DNA of 64,000 nucleotides from Mucilaginibacter agri (GCF_009928685.1 NZ_WWEO01000045.1:930001-994000), one strand, 5' to 3'. Counted from the first letter of the stretch, positions 25,621 to 36,156 are shown. Numbers and translations are program-made. Notes: generated by a model from the sequence alone, not told the origin.

Positions 25621-26937
25621 TTAATGAGCTGCCTTAATTTTGCCAACTACCCAGTTACCAATATCACGTCCTTGTTTTACACCGGTGGTAATTGCATCAC
25701 TAAAATGGATGCCGCCGTATAAACGAGAAATTGCCGCTTCGTCGGCTGCTTGTTGAAAAGATTCGAAGTGTCGTGGCTTAAGGCCGTATTTGTTTTCTAC
25801 AGAGTCGGTATAACTAAAATGGTTGCCGAAGTAATGAGTTAAAATAACTGCCGAGGTAGCAGAAATACATGAGTGCCCGCTTAGGTATTCCGGGAAAGGA
25901 GGCGTCTGTAATAATGGCATCCATTCGGGATCAATCAGCTCGCGAATCGCGGTCTCCGGGCGAATGCGATTGGTCCTATACTTTTCTCCCCAACAACCAA
26001 TAAAACTATCCATCAACCCAACGGCTACAGCTGTGTGGATGGCCATTGTTCTAGAAAAATCTGTATGCGCCTGCTGGCAGGCGTTTGCGGTAATTCCCAT
26101 CCAATGAGCGCCTGGGGAAATTTTCTTCAAGCCAATTAACATGTGGCCATTATCTTGCACAGCAAAAGGGTTGCAATCCCAAAAGCCCGCAATTTCCCGC
26201 TGTTGAGGTGATAATTTTGAAGCAGAGAGCTTATAATTAATAAGCATCAACTTGTAAAAGGCTGATTCAGGCAAACGCGAAAAAGGGATTGGCTCAACTG
26301 CCTTAAACTGGGAATTAGAATCTAACGTAAACGAACGAACGGTATAAAAGTACGGCTCCACCGGCGGCATGTAAGCCGGCGGAGTTGGATACCAACTCCC
26401 CGGTTGCTTTAAGGGAATATAACGCTTGTAAGCACTGATTTTCCGGTAGCCGTCATCACGGGCATATTTCAGGATTTGCTTACTAACCTCCAATGCGTAT
26501 TTTCTGGAACTGTCGATCATTTTCTGGCTATAGCCTATTTGGCTACACGAATCCAGAAACTTCTGTTCGTAGGCGGCCATTAGTGCGCCAGAAGGCTGTA
26601 GTTTGGCGGCCGTTTCTATCATCGCCAAAAGGGCGCTTAATCTATAATCATAACCTGTAACGGTTGTATGTTTAAAATGAGGATAGCCATTGAAATTGGT
26701 TTGAAACTTCTTTTGCCGCGCGTCATTGTCTGTGACAACCTGATAGCCGGCAAGGCAAACGTAAGAATAGAATCTCGCAGCCAATGGTGGATTAGTTACA
26801 TCATGAATCATAATGCCGGTCATCTTGGCTATTACCCGATTGATTTCTAGCGGCGTCATGGTGGGATCTTGACGTTTACAACTAGCGAAGTAAGTTGCCA
26901 GGGCTAACAAAATTGCGAAATAGAAACTTCTTTTCAT
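25621..26937 (-). CDS. PAP2/vanadium-haloperoxidase-like lipoprotein (PUL 1 cassette)
   Basis: Lipoprotein of 438 residues with lipobox YFASC and lipidated C20. The C-terminal helical domain has the phosphate/vanadate-binding set of the PAP2/VHPO superfamily: K319...R326-P327 (KYRTNRIRP), S353-G354-H355 (YLSGH, where classical members have PSGH) and S404-R405...H411 (SRLYGGIH). Known members are acid phosphatases or vanadium haloperoxidases; which applies here is not readable. The N-terminal part has conserved blocks MIHDV-x3-PP-x-AAR, SWYPTPPAYM and FWDCNPFAV, shared with the PUL 2 copy. It follows the FG-GAP/ASPIC lipoprotein gene with a 2-bp gap, so the two are surely co-expressed and probably sit on the same membrane face. 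Confidence 0.85.
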   Translation of the reverse strand: MKRSFYFAILLALATYFASCKRQDPTMTPLEINRVIAKMTGIMIHDVTNPPLAARFYSYVCLAGYQVVTDNDARQKKFQTNFNGYPHFKHTTVTGYDYRLSALLAMIETAAKLQPSGALMAAYEQKFLDSCSQIGYSQKMIDSSRKYALEVSKQILKYARDDGYRKISAYKRYIPLKQPGSWYPTPPAYMPPVEPYFYTVRSFTLDSNSQFKAVEPIPFSRLPESAFYKLMLINYKLSASKLSPQQREIAGFWDCNPFAVQDNGHMLIGLKKISPGAHWMGITANACQQAHTDFSRTMAIHTAVAVGLMDSFIGCWGEKYRTNRIRPETAIRELIDPEWMPLLQTPPFPEYLSGHSCISATSAVILTHYFGNHFSYTDSVENKYGLKPRHFESFQQAADEAAISRLYGGIHFSDAITTGVKQGRDIGNWVVGKIKAAH

Positions 26938-26939
26938 TA

Positions 26940-29900
26940 TTAATTCAAATGGTAAGCTTTTAGAGATTGTTGATTAATTCCAAATATCCAGGTACTATTT
27001 ACATCAATTACGCTCCGTACATCACCAGTTAACTTTAAGCCGGAAATTGACTGCGGAATATAAGAAAAGCTGCCATCGCCGTTCCCTTTAAGTAGCACAC
27101 CAAAGTTTGCATCCGATTTACCTAAGCGAAGCCTTGCATTGCCAACGTTGCCGCAAAGTAGCAAGTCGGGTTTACCATCCTTATTATAATCCAATTGATT
27201 AATCGTAAAAATTGGCGAGAACTGCACCTGTGGCGGCAGTGGTAATATTTTATATTTATTTTGCCTGGTGCTAATAAAACAGGTTGTGGAAAGTGTATTT
27301 GCTTGTAAATGCCCGGCTCCAGCCATCTCATCACCCTGAAATATTTCTTTGATGGTGGCATCGGCGTAGCTATTATAATCCGGGAAACGTGTCCGCATCA
27401 TACTCATTTGTTCCAATAATTCGTCTCGTGTGATATATGGATAGCTTTTGTGTTGTATATAGAAACAGAAAATAGGGTCTACAGTACCGTTGTCGTCAAA
27501 ATCCTTGAAATATAATTCGGCAGGCTCCTTATCCGACGCCTTGCATTGTGTATTCAGGCCTTCATTACCCACTATAAAATCAGGACGGCCGTCAGCATTG
27601 AAATCCGCTACTTTGATGCAATTCCACCATCCCCTCTTCTGTGCGCCGAGATAATCTGTTGATCGATCCATGAGTTTGCCCTTGTCATTAATAAAAATTT
27701 TAACGGGCATCCATTCGCCTACCACTACCAAATCAGGTTGCTTATCGTTGTTAATATCAACCCAAGCCGCATCAGTTACCATCCCAATTTTTCTGATAAA
27801 TGGATAATTTGACATTGTTTTATCAGTAAAATGCCCCTTGCCATCATTGATAAGAATATAACTATCAGGTGCAACGGGATAACTTCCGGGCACCACGCGC
27901 CCCCCTACAAACAGGTCATCAAAGCCGTCGCCATTAATGTCGGCAGCGCGTACGCAACTTTTACTTGCTAGCATCTTTGGTAACGCCCCATTCAAACGTT
28001 CAAAATTTCCGTTCCCTTTATTAATAAGCAGTTCATCCTGTAATTGCGGGTCATCCGGAGTAAGATCACCATAGCCGCCGCAAGCCAGATATAAATCCGG
28101 TAGGCCGTCGTGGTTTGCGTCAAAAAAAAGTGCGCTTGTAATATTTCGTTTGGCTAATAAATCAAAAACCGCAGTAGTTTTCTTGGTAAAGGCGCCCGAT
28201 TTTTGTTGTAGATATAGCGTAGAGGACTTTCCGTTTTGACCTCCGATGAAGATGTCTTCCAGACCATCCCGATTTACATCCGCTTTAACCATAGCTGGAC
28301 CTGAAAACGACATTGGATTAACCATTAAGGGCTGCCTCTTAAAATCATTAGTTTCCATTGTTACGTCTGTATAATTCACAGGACTTGAGACTGAAAGGAA
28401 TATATTCGGCTGCTCCACTAGCTTTCTCGGTAGGTGTAAAGCATCGGCCTCCTTAACCTTCAATTTTTGATCTGCTGCGGGGTGCTGAATAGTTTGTGAT
28501 TTTCCGGAGGCCCAGGTTATCTTTATTGAGTCAATTTTGTCAGTCTTTCCCAATCCAAAATGCAAAATAGGCGACACGCAAGATTGATATCCTCGTGAAG
28601 GCAGCTGCTCCACGCGTTGAACTTGTTTACCTGCGTACAGAGTCGCAACAGTTCCAAGACCACTTGTTATACCTTTTGCACCGAGCAAATCAATGTCGAT
28701 AAAATGATTGTGGTTGCGCTGACGAGAAAGGTTTTCATAAACAAAGGCTGGCTGGTTCACATTATTTATGACTAGATCAAGATCGCCATCGTTATCCAGA
28801 TCTACATACGCCGCACCGTTACTGTTAGAGGGCTGCCTGATGCCCCAGTCATAAGAGACGTTATTAAAAGTTAAGTCTCCTTTGTTTTTAAACAGATAGC
28901 TACTAACCTTTGAAGACGGGATTTTTTCGATTAATGAAAGTAAATCCTGCCTGGTAAACCTTCTATCCTGTAACTGATCTCCCATGTACTTCAGGAAATC
29001 CATATTAGTATAGTCCCTCAAAAACCCATTGGTAATAAATACATCTTTCCACCCGTCGTTATCATAATCAGCAATCAACGGGGCCCAGCTCCAATCCGTG
29101 TTCGAAATTCCTGCAAATTGTCCTACTTCGCTAAAGGTTCCGTTTCCGTTATTCAATTGAACCATGTTACGCATGTACTGATAATAAAATCCGTGTTTTA
29201 GGTTAAGGTCGAAAAGTTCGTAATTATCTGTGCCTGCCAGCAATTTTTGTCGCCGATTATCCTCGGGCAACATATCTAGAGTAATAATGTCAGGTTTCTG
29301 ATCATTATTAATATCGGCGATATCATTCCCCATCGAATAAAAAGAGGTATGTCCGATAAATCTCGATAGCTGATCGGTAAATGAGCCGTGCCCGTTATTG
29401 ATATATAATTTATCTGGCAGGTTGTAATCATTATTGAGATAAATATCTGGCCATCCATCTTCGTTGATATCCGCAATACCTGCAGACAGACCGTAGGAAA
29501 TCGCCCCATTTTCGATGCCGCTTGGCTTAGTACGATCAATGAAGTGTCCATCTCTGTTTTCCAATAATCTCACTCCTCGTTCGGGGTCTTCTTTTTTTGT
29601 TAGACGCGCAACCTCATCGATGTTGATATTATTGAGCCGCTCCGGACTGTGGTTCACTAGTAATAGGTCCAAATCGGCGTCTTTGTCATAATCAAAAAAA
29701 TAGCCCTGGGTAGAGAAAGACGGAAAATCGAGCCCGTATTCTTTCGTCATTTCCTTAAAAATGGGAACATTGTTTCGATCATTGCCGGTGTTAATGAAAA
29801 GTTGATTAACCCGCTTTTCGGATCTGACCTTTCCGGAATAACACAGATAGATATCCATTTTTCCATCTCCGTTCACATCGGCAAAAGTTGCGCTCGTTTT

Positions 29901-30278
29901 CCAGGGGCCGGATCTGCCGGCAACTCCGCTGATAGCGGTAACGTCGTGAAATTTAAGATGCCCATCATTTAGATAGAGCTTATTATCAACCATGTTGCCC
30001 GTAAAATATACATCCTGAAGCCCGTCTCCATTAAGATCGGCGGTAGCTACGCCTCCCCCATTGTAGAAATATTCGTAAAGCAGCACATTAGTGTTCAAAC
30101 CCTCTGTTAATGTATTTTCAAAATCTATATGGGTAGATTCTGCAGGCAATAACCTAAACAACCCTTCCGTTGGCTGCGCCTGATCTGCTTTCTGTCGGCA
30201 GGCCGTTATAAATAACAGAAAGCTAAACGTCGCTGCCTTTAGCAGATATGTAGCAGATTTAGGGGAAATAAATAACAT
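26940..30278 (-). CDS. FG-GAP/VCBS-repeat ASPIC/UnbV-domain lipoprotein (PUL 1 cassette)
   Basis: Large lipoprotein of 1112 residues, with lipobox ITAC at C27. It has many Ca-binding-type FG-GAP motifs of the form D-x-N-x-D-G-x-x-D (DLNGDGLQD, DVNGDGKMD, DINEDGWPD, DVNRDGLED), which predict a beta-propeller. An ASPIC/UnbV segment lies in the middle (SRGYQSCVSPILHFGLG, about residues 555-600), then a second propeller-like set. Proteins of this CRTAC1-like build are common beside SusCD genes in Bacteroidetes and their function is not established. Candidates are glycan binding or a scaffold for the partner enzyme. It lies 119 bp downstream of the hybrid sensor gene and 2 bp before the haloperoxidase-like gene. 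A close paralogue is at 48372-51689. Confidence 0.88.
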   Translation of the reverse strand: MLFISPKSATYLLKAATFSFLLFITACRQKADQAQPTEGLFRLLPAESTHIDFENTLTEGLNTNVLLYEYFYNGGGVATADLNGDGLQDVYFTGNMVDNKLYLNDGHLKFHDVTAISGVAGRSGPWKTSATFADVNGDGKMDIYLCYSGKVRSEKRVNQLFINTGNDRNNVPIFKEMTKEYGLDFPSFSTQGYFFDYDKDADLDLLLVNHSPERLNNINIDEVARLTKKEDPERGVRLLENRDGHFIDRTKPSGIENGAISYGLSAGIADINEDGWPDIYLNNDYNLPDKLYINNGHGSFTDQLSRFIGHTSFYSMGNDIADINNDQKPDIITLDMLPEDNRRQKLLAGTDNYELFDLNLKHGFYYQYMRNMVQLNNGNGTFSEVGQFAGISNTDWSWAPLIADYDNDGWKDVFITNGFLRDYTNMDFLKYMGDQLQDRRFTRQDLLSLIEKIPSSKVSSYLFKNKGDLTFNNVSYDWGIRQPSNSNGAAYVDLDNDGDLDLVINNVNQPAFVYENLSRQRNHNHFIDIDLLGAKGITSGLGTVATLYAGKQVQRVEQLPSRGYQSCVSPILHFGLGKTDKIDSIKITWASGKSQTIQHPAADQKLKVKEADALHLPRKLVEQPNIFLSVSSPVNYTDVTMETNDFKRQPLMVNPMSFSGPAMVKADVNRDGLEDIFIGGQNGKSSTLYLQQKSGAFTKKTTAVFDLLAKRNITSALFFDANHDGLPDLYLACGGYGDLTPDDPQLQDELLINKGNGNFERLNGALPKMLASKSCVRAADINGDGFDDLFVGGRVVPGSYPVAPDSYILINDGKGHFTDKTMSNYPFIRKIGMVTDAAWVDINNDKQPDLVVVGEWMPVKIFINDKGKLMDRSTDYLGAQKRGWWNCIKVADFNADGRPDFIVGNEGLNTQCKASDKEPAELYFKDFDDNGTVDPIFCFYIQHKSYPYITRDELLEQMSMMRTRFPDYNSYADATIKEIFQGDEMAGAGHLQANTLSTTCFISTRQNKYKILPLPPQVQFSPIFTINQLDYNKDGKPDLLLCGNVGNARLRLGKSDANFGVLLKGNGDGSFSYIPQSISGLKLTGDVRSVIDVNSTWIFGINQQSLKAYHLN

Positions 30279-30397
30279 GACTAGCTGATGAGCGTTGGGT
30301 GAACAGTTGTATAAAAGAGCTATATTATATCAAGACGAAAAAGGGGCAAAATCATACAATTGAAGGGTGATATGAGTTATTTTCATTTTATGATTAC

Positions 30398-33300
30398 TTA
30401 AACTTCGTGGTTCACCAACTCACTGGCAAATACCTTTCTGTATTTCTTTTTATACTGCGAAGGGTTCATCTCAAAAAGCTTTTTGAACTGCTCCCTAAAA
30501 TATTTGATATCATTGATACCAATTTGGTAGGATGTTTCCAGAATATTGTAATCGGTGGTGATAAAAAGATGAGCAGCTTTTCTTAACCGAATAAACCGGA
30601 TAAAATTTGTTGCCGATTGCCCCGAAATAAACTTGATTTTCTTATAAAGGCTAGAGCGCGAGATACCAAGTTCGGCCGCCAACACCTGTGTGTTGAAGTT
30701 GGGATCCTTCATATGTTTCTCTACTACGGCTATACAATTGTCCAAAAACTGCTTATACTCAATGGATATCTTATGCGGGTTTTTATTGAGCGTAATCTCA
30801 TTATAAAAATACTTTTGCAGATTGTTTTTGCTTTTCAAAATACCCGCAACGCGCGCCTTTAAAATATCTTTGTCAAATGGTTTACTGATATAATCGTCGG
30901 CCCCGCCTTCCAATCCTTTCAGTTTAATCTCGGCCGATGAACTGGATGTCAATAAAATAAATGGAATGTGGCTTATAGCAATATCGTCTTTTACGGTAGC
31001 ACACAATTCTATTCCTGTCATGCTATCCATCATCACGTCGCTAATAACAATATCCGGCAACACGTCCCTAATCATTTCGAGGCCGCTTAAACCATCAGCA
31101 GCTTCAAATACACGATAATCGATCCTGAATATTTGCTTCAGATATTCCCGAAAGTCCTTATTGTCGTCTATTATTAAAATGGATTTCAAATCAAAGTCGG
31201 CATCAGGTTCCATGATCATCTCATCTGTTTCTTCTACCAATGAATTTGCCGAAATTTCGTCCTCTATTAATTCTTTTAGAATCAGTGAGCTACATCCATC
31301 TTCTTCCTGAATCTGATCCGCCGCTAAATGACCTTTACCTTTCAGTAGCTTTACCGTAAATATTGTTCCGTCGTCGACAGAGCTCTGATAATTGATTTCG
31401 CCTTTATGGTATTCAACGAATGTTTTTGCAAGAAATAATCCGATTCCAAAACCACCTTTGGATTGCCCACCCTTGTGGTTATCCTGATAAAAACGATTGT
31501 ATAATTTATCGTCCAATCCATCCGGAATTCCACAACCTGTATCCTTCACCTCTATGCGCACGGTGTCTTCCCAGTCGGTAATAGAAACTGATACCCGGCC
31601 GCCTTCTGGTGTAAACTTCAGTGCATTACCAATTAAATTGAACAACACAATTTCGATTTTCTCTCTGTCTCCATATAACACAATAGATTCTGTCTGGGCT
31701 TCGAAATCAAATGTGATTGCCTTGCTTTTAGCCTGGTAGGAAAAACATAAAAACACCTCTTTGCATAACTCCGAAATATTAAGTCGGCTTGCTTTCAATT
31801 TCTCAGAACCGGCTTCGGCCTTCCTAAACAAAAGTAATTGATCAACCAAACCAAGCAAACGTCGGGCGTTTCGGTATACAACACCGATTGCAGACATATC
31901 GACTTCATTTTCTTTATAAAGTAGTTCCTTTAAAGGATTGATAATCAAAGTAAGAGGCGTTCTAAACTCGTGCGATACATTAGTAAAGAACGATAGCTTT
32001 TTCTCGTTCAATTCTGTTTCCTGCTCGCTTTTCAAATGTGCCAGTTTGATCTCATATTTCAGGCTGGCCTGATGCTCCCGATATTTGACATAAAGGTATA
32101 GTAACAAGCAAACTAAACCCAAGTAACAGCAATACGCAAACCAGCTGCGATACCATGGCGGTGTAATTACTATTTTGATCGATTTGCCGGTAGTGTTCCA
32201 TACTCCGTCGTTATTTGCCGCCTTTATTCGGAATGTGTAGGTGCCGGGGTCGAGATTGGTGTAGGTTGCTTTTTGTTGCCCTCCTACGTAATTCCATTTT
32301 TTGTCGAACCCTTCCAACATGTAGGCATATTGGTTTTTCTCTGGATGTGTATAATTCAACGCCACGAAACCTATAGAAAAGACGCTTTGACTGTACTTTA
32401 ATGTTATCTGATGTGCGAAATTTAAATTCTCCTTGAGCGGCCCGTCTTTATCGGGCTCAATTGACTTATTAAATATTTGAAAATCAGAAATATAAACCGG
32501 AGGCACTTTAATATTTTGCCGCATCTTTGCAGGGTCTAAAAAATCAAAACCCTTGTCGCCTGCTAAATAAATGTTGCCGTGTTCGTCTTTTTCAATAACG
32601 TTGTTGCCAAACACGCCATCGGCTTCATCAAAGTTGTCAATTTTTGCTGTCTGCGGATAAAAACGAGAGACGCCACTTTCGGTGGTAACCCATAAAGCCC
32701 CCAGTTTATCGGCTATCATGTTGTTAAATACATTGCTGGCAAATCCGTCGCTTTTCGAATACGTGATAAACGAATCTGTTTTTTTAATGTATTTATTCAA
32801 CCCATCCGGGGTGCAAATCCAAACATTACCTTCGTTATCTAAATACATAGACTGGATGGTATTATCACTCAACCCACTCTTTGATTTGTTATCGCTCAGA
32901 TAAACTTTAAATTTTCCCGTAGCTGGATCGAAACGATTGAGCCCCCCTCCCGTGGTGCCAATCCAAACTTGATGATTTCGGTCTTGAAGCAGGCAGCTGA
33001 GGTGATTGTTACTTAAACCAGAAGCATCCTTACCTTGATCAAAGTAGTGTATAAACTTTCCGCTATTACTATCGAAGATCTTGAAACCAGCATCCGTTGC
33101 CAGCCCATAAACACCAGGGCGCATTTCAACAATATCTCTAAAAACATCCTCGTTAAACAACCTCCCCAGTTGAGAATGGTGATAATGGTGTTTAAATAAG
33201 CCAGACTTAGGATTAAATTCATCAAATCCAAACTCTGTTAATACCCATAATTTTCCGGCTTGATCAGCATAAACTTTATGGATCTGATCGCTTCCTAAGC

Positions 33301-34531
33301 TGTTCGGATCAGTGGAATGTTTAAATATTCTGGTATTTCCTTTTTTTAAATCATACATCAGCAACCCTTTGTTTGTTCCTAACCACATAGCAGAATCTCT
33401 GACTAAAAGGGTTGCTACATCCAGCCGCTTGTCCGCAAATGCATAAAAACTAAATTTATTTTGCTGATAATCAATTTTATTTAGCCCGTTCTTCGCACCA
33501 ATCCAAATTAAGCCGTCTTTGTCCTGATAAGCCCGACCATGTGGAGTGTTCTCTATATTGTCTAGCTTCGTCCATACCAGCGTTTGCGTATTTAACCACC
33601 AAAAGTTTTCCTCTTCTCCTACCAAAATAGTGTTAGGATTGCGGTTAAGTAAAGTGAAAACCTGTTTATTTTGGGTTTGCTTGTTTTCGAAATGCTTGAA
33701 CTGTTGTGTTACAGGATCAAAACGATATAGGCCATTCCAATAGGTCCCAACCCAGATTTTGCCACTTTCATCCATACAAAGTGCCCATAGATCATTAGGA
33801 TTTTTTTCGGTTGGCGCAAAAGGTTGTTTATAGTTGAAAAAACGTTCGCTGTTGAGGTCGAATCTGTTAAGACCCTCGCCCCAGTTACCTAACCATAAAT
33901 CGCTGCCATGCTGGATAATCGCATTTACGGACTTTCCTTTCATTGCAAAAGGGTTTGACAGGCTAGGTAGATAGTTTTTGAAGGATTTGCTTTTTTCCAG
34001 GTATTGATTAAAACCGTTGTCCGTACCAACCCAAATCTGCCCCCGATTATCGGTAAACAAACTCCATATTTTGTTATTGCTTACAGATCCGAGCTGATTA
34101 TCATGATGATAAAACCGGGTAAACCTTTCCGTAACCGGATCAAAAAGGTTTAAGCCATCCATCGTTCCAACCCAAATTCTACCCAAATGGTCTTCTGTTA
34201 AAGCGTTGATAAAGTTGTTGGAAATACTGGTACTATCACCTTTTTTGTTGGCAAATACAGTGAACTTGTAGCCATCGAATTTGCAAAGGCCATTTTCTGT
34301 CCCAACCCATATAAACCCGTTGCTGCCTTTGATAACAGCCGTTGCGTTTCTTGAGGGGAGCCCATTAGAAATTGTGTATTTATTAACAGCGAGACTGGCT
34401 GGTTCCATATGGTCAGCCTGTGTTTGCCGATAGGATTGTGCATACACCACCTCACACCAAACAAGGCAGAAGCAGATTATGAAAAGCCTTTTAACAAAAT
34501 ACATTAGTTTAAATCCGTGTACATTGTTCAT
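30398..34531 (-). CDS. Hybrid two-component system regulator (HTCS) of PUL 1
   Basis: One-protein sensor and transcription factor of 1377 residues. In order: signal/anchor (about 1-32); periplasmic Reg_prop beta-propeller repeats (recurrent IWVGT-x-x-GL motifs, about 45-700); Y_Y_Y domain (about 725-795); membrane segment (WFAYCCYLGLVCLLLYLYV); histidine kinase with NVSHEFRTPL and ATP-binding NLIGNALKF and DTGCGIPDG; receiver domain (ILIIDDNKDF; phospho-Asp in VISDVMMDSM; SKPF); and AraC-type HTH (LGISRSSLYKKIK, then SYQIGINDIKYFREQFKKLF). HTCS proteins bind a PUL-derived oligosaccharide outside the membrane and activate susC transcription inside. Its place at the head of PUL 1 makes that locus the likely target. 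MYFVKR at residue 10 is an alternative start. Confidence 0.96.
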   Translation of the reverse strand: MNNVHGFKLMYFVKRLFIICFCLVWCEVVYAQSYRQTQADHMEPASLAVNKYTISNGLPSRNATAVIKGSNGFIWVGTENGLCKFDGYKFTVFANKKGDSTSISNNFINALTEDHLGRIWVGTMDGLNLFDPVTERFTRFYHHDNQLGSVSNNKIWSLFTDNRGQIWVGTDNGFNQYLEKSKSFKNYLPSLSNPFAMKGKSVNAIIQHGSDLWLGNWGEGLNRFDLNSERFFNYKQPFAPTEKNPNDLWALCMDESGKIWVGTYWNGLYRFDPVTQQFKHFENKQTQNKQVFTLLNRNPNTILVGEEENFWWLNTQTLVWTKLDNIENTPHGRAYQDKDGLIWIGAKNGLNKIDYQQNKFSFYAFADKRLDVATLLVRDSAMWLGTNKGLLMYDLKKGNTRIFKHSTDPNSLGSDQIHKVYADQAGKLWVLTEFGFDEFNPKSGLFKHHYHHSQLGRLFNEDVFRDIVEMRPGVYGLATDAGFKIFDSNSGKFIHYFDQGKDASGLSNNHLSCLLQDRNHQVWIGTTGGGLNRFDPATGKFKVYLSDNKSKSGLSDNTIQSMYLDNEGNVWICTPDGLNKYIKKTDSFITYSKSDGFASNVFNNMIADKLGALWVTTESGVSRFYPQTAKIDNFDEADGVFGNNVIEKDEHGNIYLAGDKGFDFLDPAKMRQNIKVPPVYISDFQIFNKSIEPDKDGPLKENLNFAHQITLKYSQSVFSIGFVALNYTHPEKNQYAYMLEGFDKKWNYVGGQQKATYTNLDPGTYTFRIKAANNDGVWNTTGKSIKIVITPPWYRSWFAYCCYLGLVCLLLYLYVKYREHQASLKYEIKLAHLKSEQETELNEKKLSFFTNVSHEFRTPLTLIINPLKELLYKENEVDMSAIGVVYRNARRLLGLVDQLLLFRKAEAGSEKLKASRLNISELCKEVFLCFSYQAKSKAITFDFEAQTESIVLYGDREKIEIVLFNLIGNALKFTPEGGRVSVSITDWEDTVRIEVKDTGCGIPDGLDDKLYNRFYQDNHKGGQSKGGFGIGLFLAKTFVEYHKGEINYQSSVDDGTIFTVKLLKGKGHLAADQIQEEDGCSSLILKELIEDEISANSLVEETDEMIMEPDADFDLKSILIIDDNKDFREYLKQIFRIDYRVFEAADGLSGLEMIRDVLPDIVISDVMMDSMTGIELCATVKDDIAISHIPFILLTSSSSAEIKLKGLEGGADDYISKPFDKDILKARVAGILKSKNNLQKYFYNEITLNKNPHKISIEYKQFLDNCIAVVEKHMKDPNFNTQVLAAELGISRSSLYKKIKFISGQSATNFIRFIRLRKAAHLFITTDYNILETSYQIGINDIKYFREQFKKLFEMNPSQYKKKYRKVFASELVNHEV

Positions 34532-35040
34532 TTACTCAACTCCAGTAAGTTAGGTTATAATAACATCGAGAACGCTTTTTTGCCGCAGTATCTTTGCGGC
34601 TAAGTCAGGTTATCCATAAAAGAAAATCTATCTAAATCACTTTGAAATAAGTGGTGCTTTAAGATTTATCTTTATAACGGTAACCTAAAAAAAATCCTTC
34701 GACGATTGGTTAATTGGTTGCTATGATTTAGCTTATTTACAAACTAATGTAGTAAGAAAATTACAATTGTAACAACAACACTTAAAAAAGGAACGCGAAT
34801 TTAGGTGAATGTGGAAAACTTCGGGTTTGGTTGCTTTATCCGTTATTAATCATGACGCTTAAAATGGGAAAGGGCGCCTCGATATTAATTGCAATTCAAG
34901 ATTATTAGGGTAAAAGGGAGGATTGATTATTGGACTTCAAGTGGTTTTTATATAATTATTGAAGAAATCCTCTGAAATAAAAAGCAGGAATAGTCTTTTC
35001 AAAAAACTATTCCTGCTTTTAAATAACCGGCCGCCTCTGG
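34532..35040. other. 509-bp intergenic region between the two PULs
   Basis: AT-rich and without a convincing gene. It must hold the HTCS promoter, though I see no clear minus-strand TAnnTTTG box. A 6-bp hairpin with GCCGCA/TGCGGC arms lies near 34592, and the terminator of the PUL 2 minus operon lies at its right end. Confidence 0.45.
34980..35020 (-). terminator. Terminator of the ROK-GH29-GH2-MFS-CBM9 operon
   Basis: A perfect 15-bp stem (AAAAGCAGGAATAGT with ACTATTCCTGCTTTT) and 11-nt loop lie 20 bp after the CBM9-like stop codon, followed on the minus strand by a T-rich run (TTTTTATTTC). Confidence 0.92.
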
Positions 35041-36156
35041 TTATTGGTTAGGCAGGCTTATAAATCCCTCGTCATTAATCTCGATGGTATTTTGGCCGTT
35101 GGCCTTAACTGCGGCCGTAAAATGTTTGCCACCTGTTTGCATCTCTAACTGATTGCTCAATCCGTTGATAGTTGGATTAGCATCAATTTGTAACTCTTCG
35201 AGAGTGTTTGCATATTTTTTATTCTTTGAAAGAAACTCCTTCTGACGATAATAGATCAGCCATAAGTATTGTTTTTGTAACTCTGCGTAAGGCAACTTAA
35301 ATACAGTGTTTTCCTTGCGTGTGAATTGAAGGTACCCCCAGCGCTCTGGTGCATGCATTGCGATAATTCCCTGCGGCGACCATACCCAGTTATGTTCCGA
35401 AAGGGCTTTACCATTTGCATCGGTCAGTTTCACATTTTTGTTGCCAACTATTTCAGTATCCCACTCCACTCGCGAAAAATTGATACGCCAAATATCTCCT
35501 TCTTTCGGGCCTTTGGCGTTAAAGCCCATCCTGATAGCTTTAAGCGGGATAGCCATTTCTACTGTCCAGCTTTTATCCTTGTCCTTGGGATTGTTTAACG
35601 TCCCATCGATGGTTACAGCTGACTTTAAGTCAGCCACGTCCCAACTGATCAGTGCATCCCCTCCGGCACGGTACGCCTTCGGCAAAAACAAATCGAATAT
35701 TTTATTAATGGCGTTTACCTCTATCTCGAAGTACTCGGTAGTATTATTAACCGGGTTAACAAATATTTCGAAATCATTGTCGTGAAATATGAGGTCATCG
35801 TGATGTTTCTGTGCCGCCCAAATCTGTGGTTCTTGCATCTTAGCGGCAACAAACAAGGTAGAATCATTCCACAGCATCTTTACCTGCGTATCAAACTGCG
35901 GCAACGGTTTCAAAGCACCTTCAATATCCACAAAGTTGGTTGTCCACTCCGCTTTTTTCCAGGCAGCTTCCTGCAAATTGCCATCTACCTTAATCACCTC
36001 ATCTGTATGCGATACTACATAATTTTTAGGTGTGGTAAAAAGGTGTTCCAACCCTTTAAAAGCATTTTGGGCTTTTAAGGGTGTTGTCGCTCCCAGTGCC
36101 ACTATTGCCAGAAGCAAGCCTTTGATAAGGTGTGTTTTAACGATTCTCTTTACCAT
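35041..36156 (-). CDS. Exported carbohydrate-binding family 9-like protein (PUL 2)
   Basis: Secreted protein of 371 residues with a signal peptide (about 1-29, LKAQ). Residues about 50-280 form a CBM9-like sandwich: the opening I-K-V-D-G-N-L-Q-E-A-A-W motif, an aromatic-rich LFVAAKMQEP strand, HDNDFEIFVNP, YFEIEVNA and a closing ERWGYLQF. Relatives bind reducing ends or monosaccharides in xylanases, but stand-alone copies like this one are common in Bacteroidetes and have no proven function. No catalytic domain is visible. Its ATG shares one base with the MFS stop codon (TAATG), so it is translationally coupled to the permease and may act with sugar uptake. Confidence 0.78.
   Translation of the reverse strand: MVKRIVKTHLIKGLLLAIVALGATTPLKAQNAFKGLEHLFTTPKNYVVSHTDEVIKVDGNLQEAAWKKAEWTTNFVDIEGALKPLPQFDTQVKMLWNDSTLFVAAKMQEPQIWAAQKHHDDLIFHDNDFEIFVNPVNNTTEYFEIEVNAINKIFDLFLPKAYRAGGDALISWDVADLKSAVTIDGTLNNPKDKDKSWTVEMAIPLKAIRMGFNAKGPKEGDIWRINFSRVEWDTEIVGNKNVKLTDANGKALSEHNWVWSPQGIIAMHAPERWGYLQFTRKENTVFKLPYAELQKQYLWLIYYRQKEFLSKNKKYANTLEELQIDANPTINGLSNQLEMQTGGKHFTAAVKANGQNTIEINDEGFISLPNQ

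Noticed and set aside
32400..34400. Regularly recurring similar segments suggesting a DNA repeat or CRISPR-like array
   Set aside because: They encode the beta-propeller blades of the hybrid sensor (IWVGT-x-x-GL); the repeat is at the protein level.
35438..35785. 115-codon plus-strand frame
   Set aside because: Antisense to the CBM9-like gene and without coding character.
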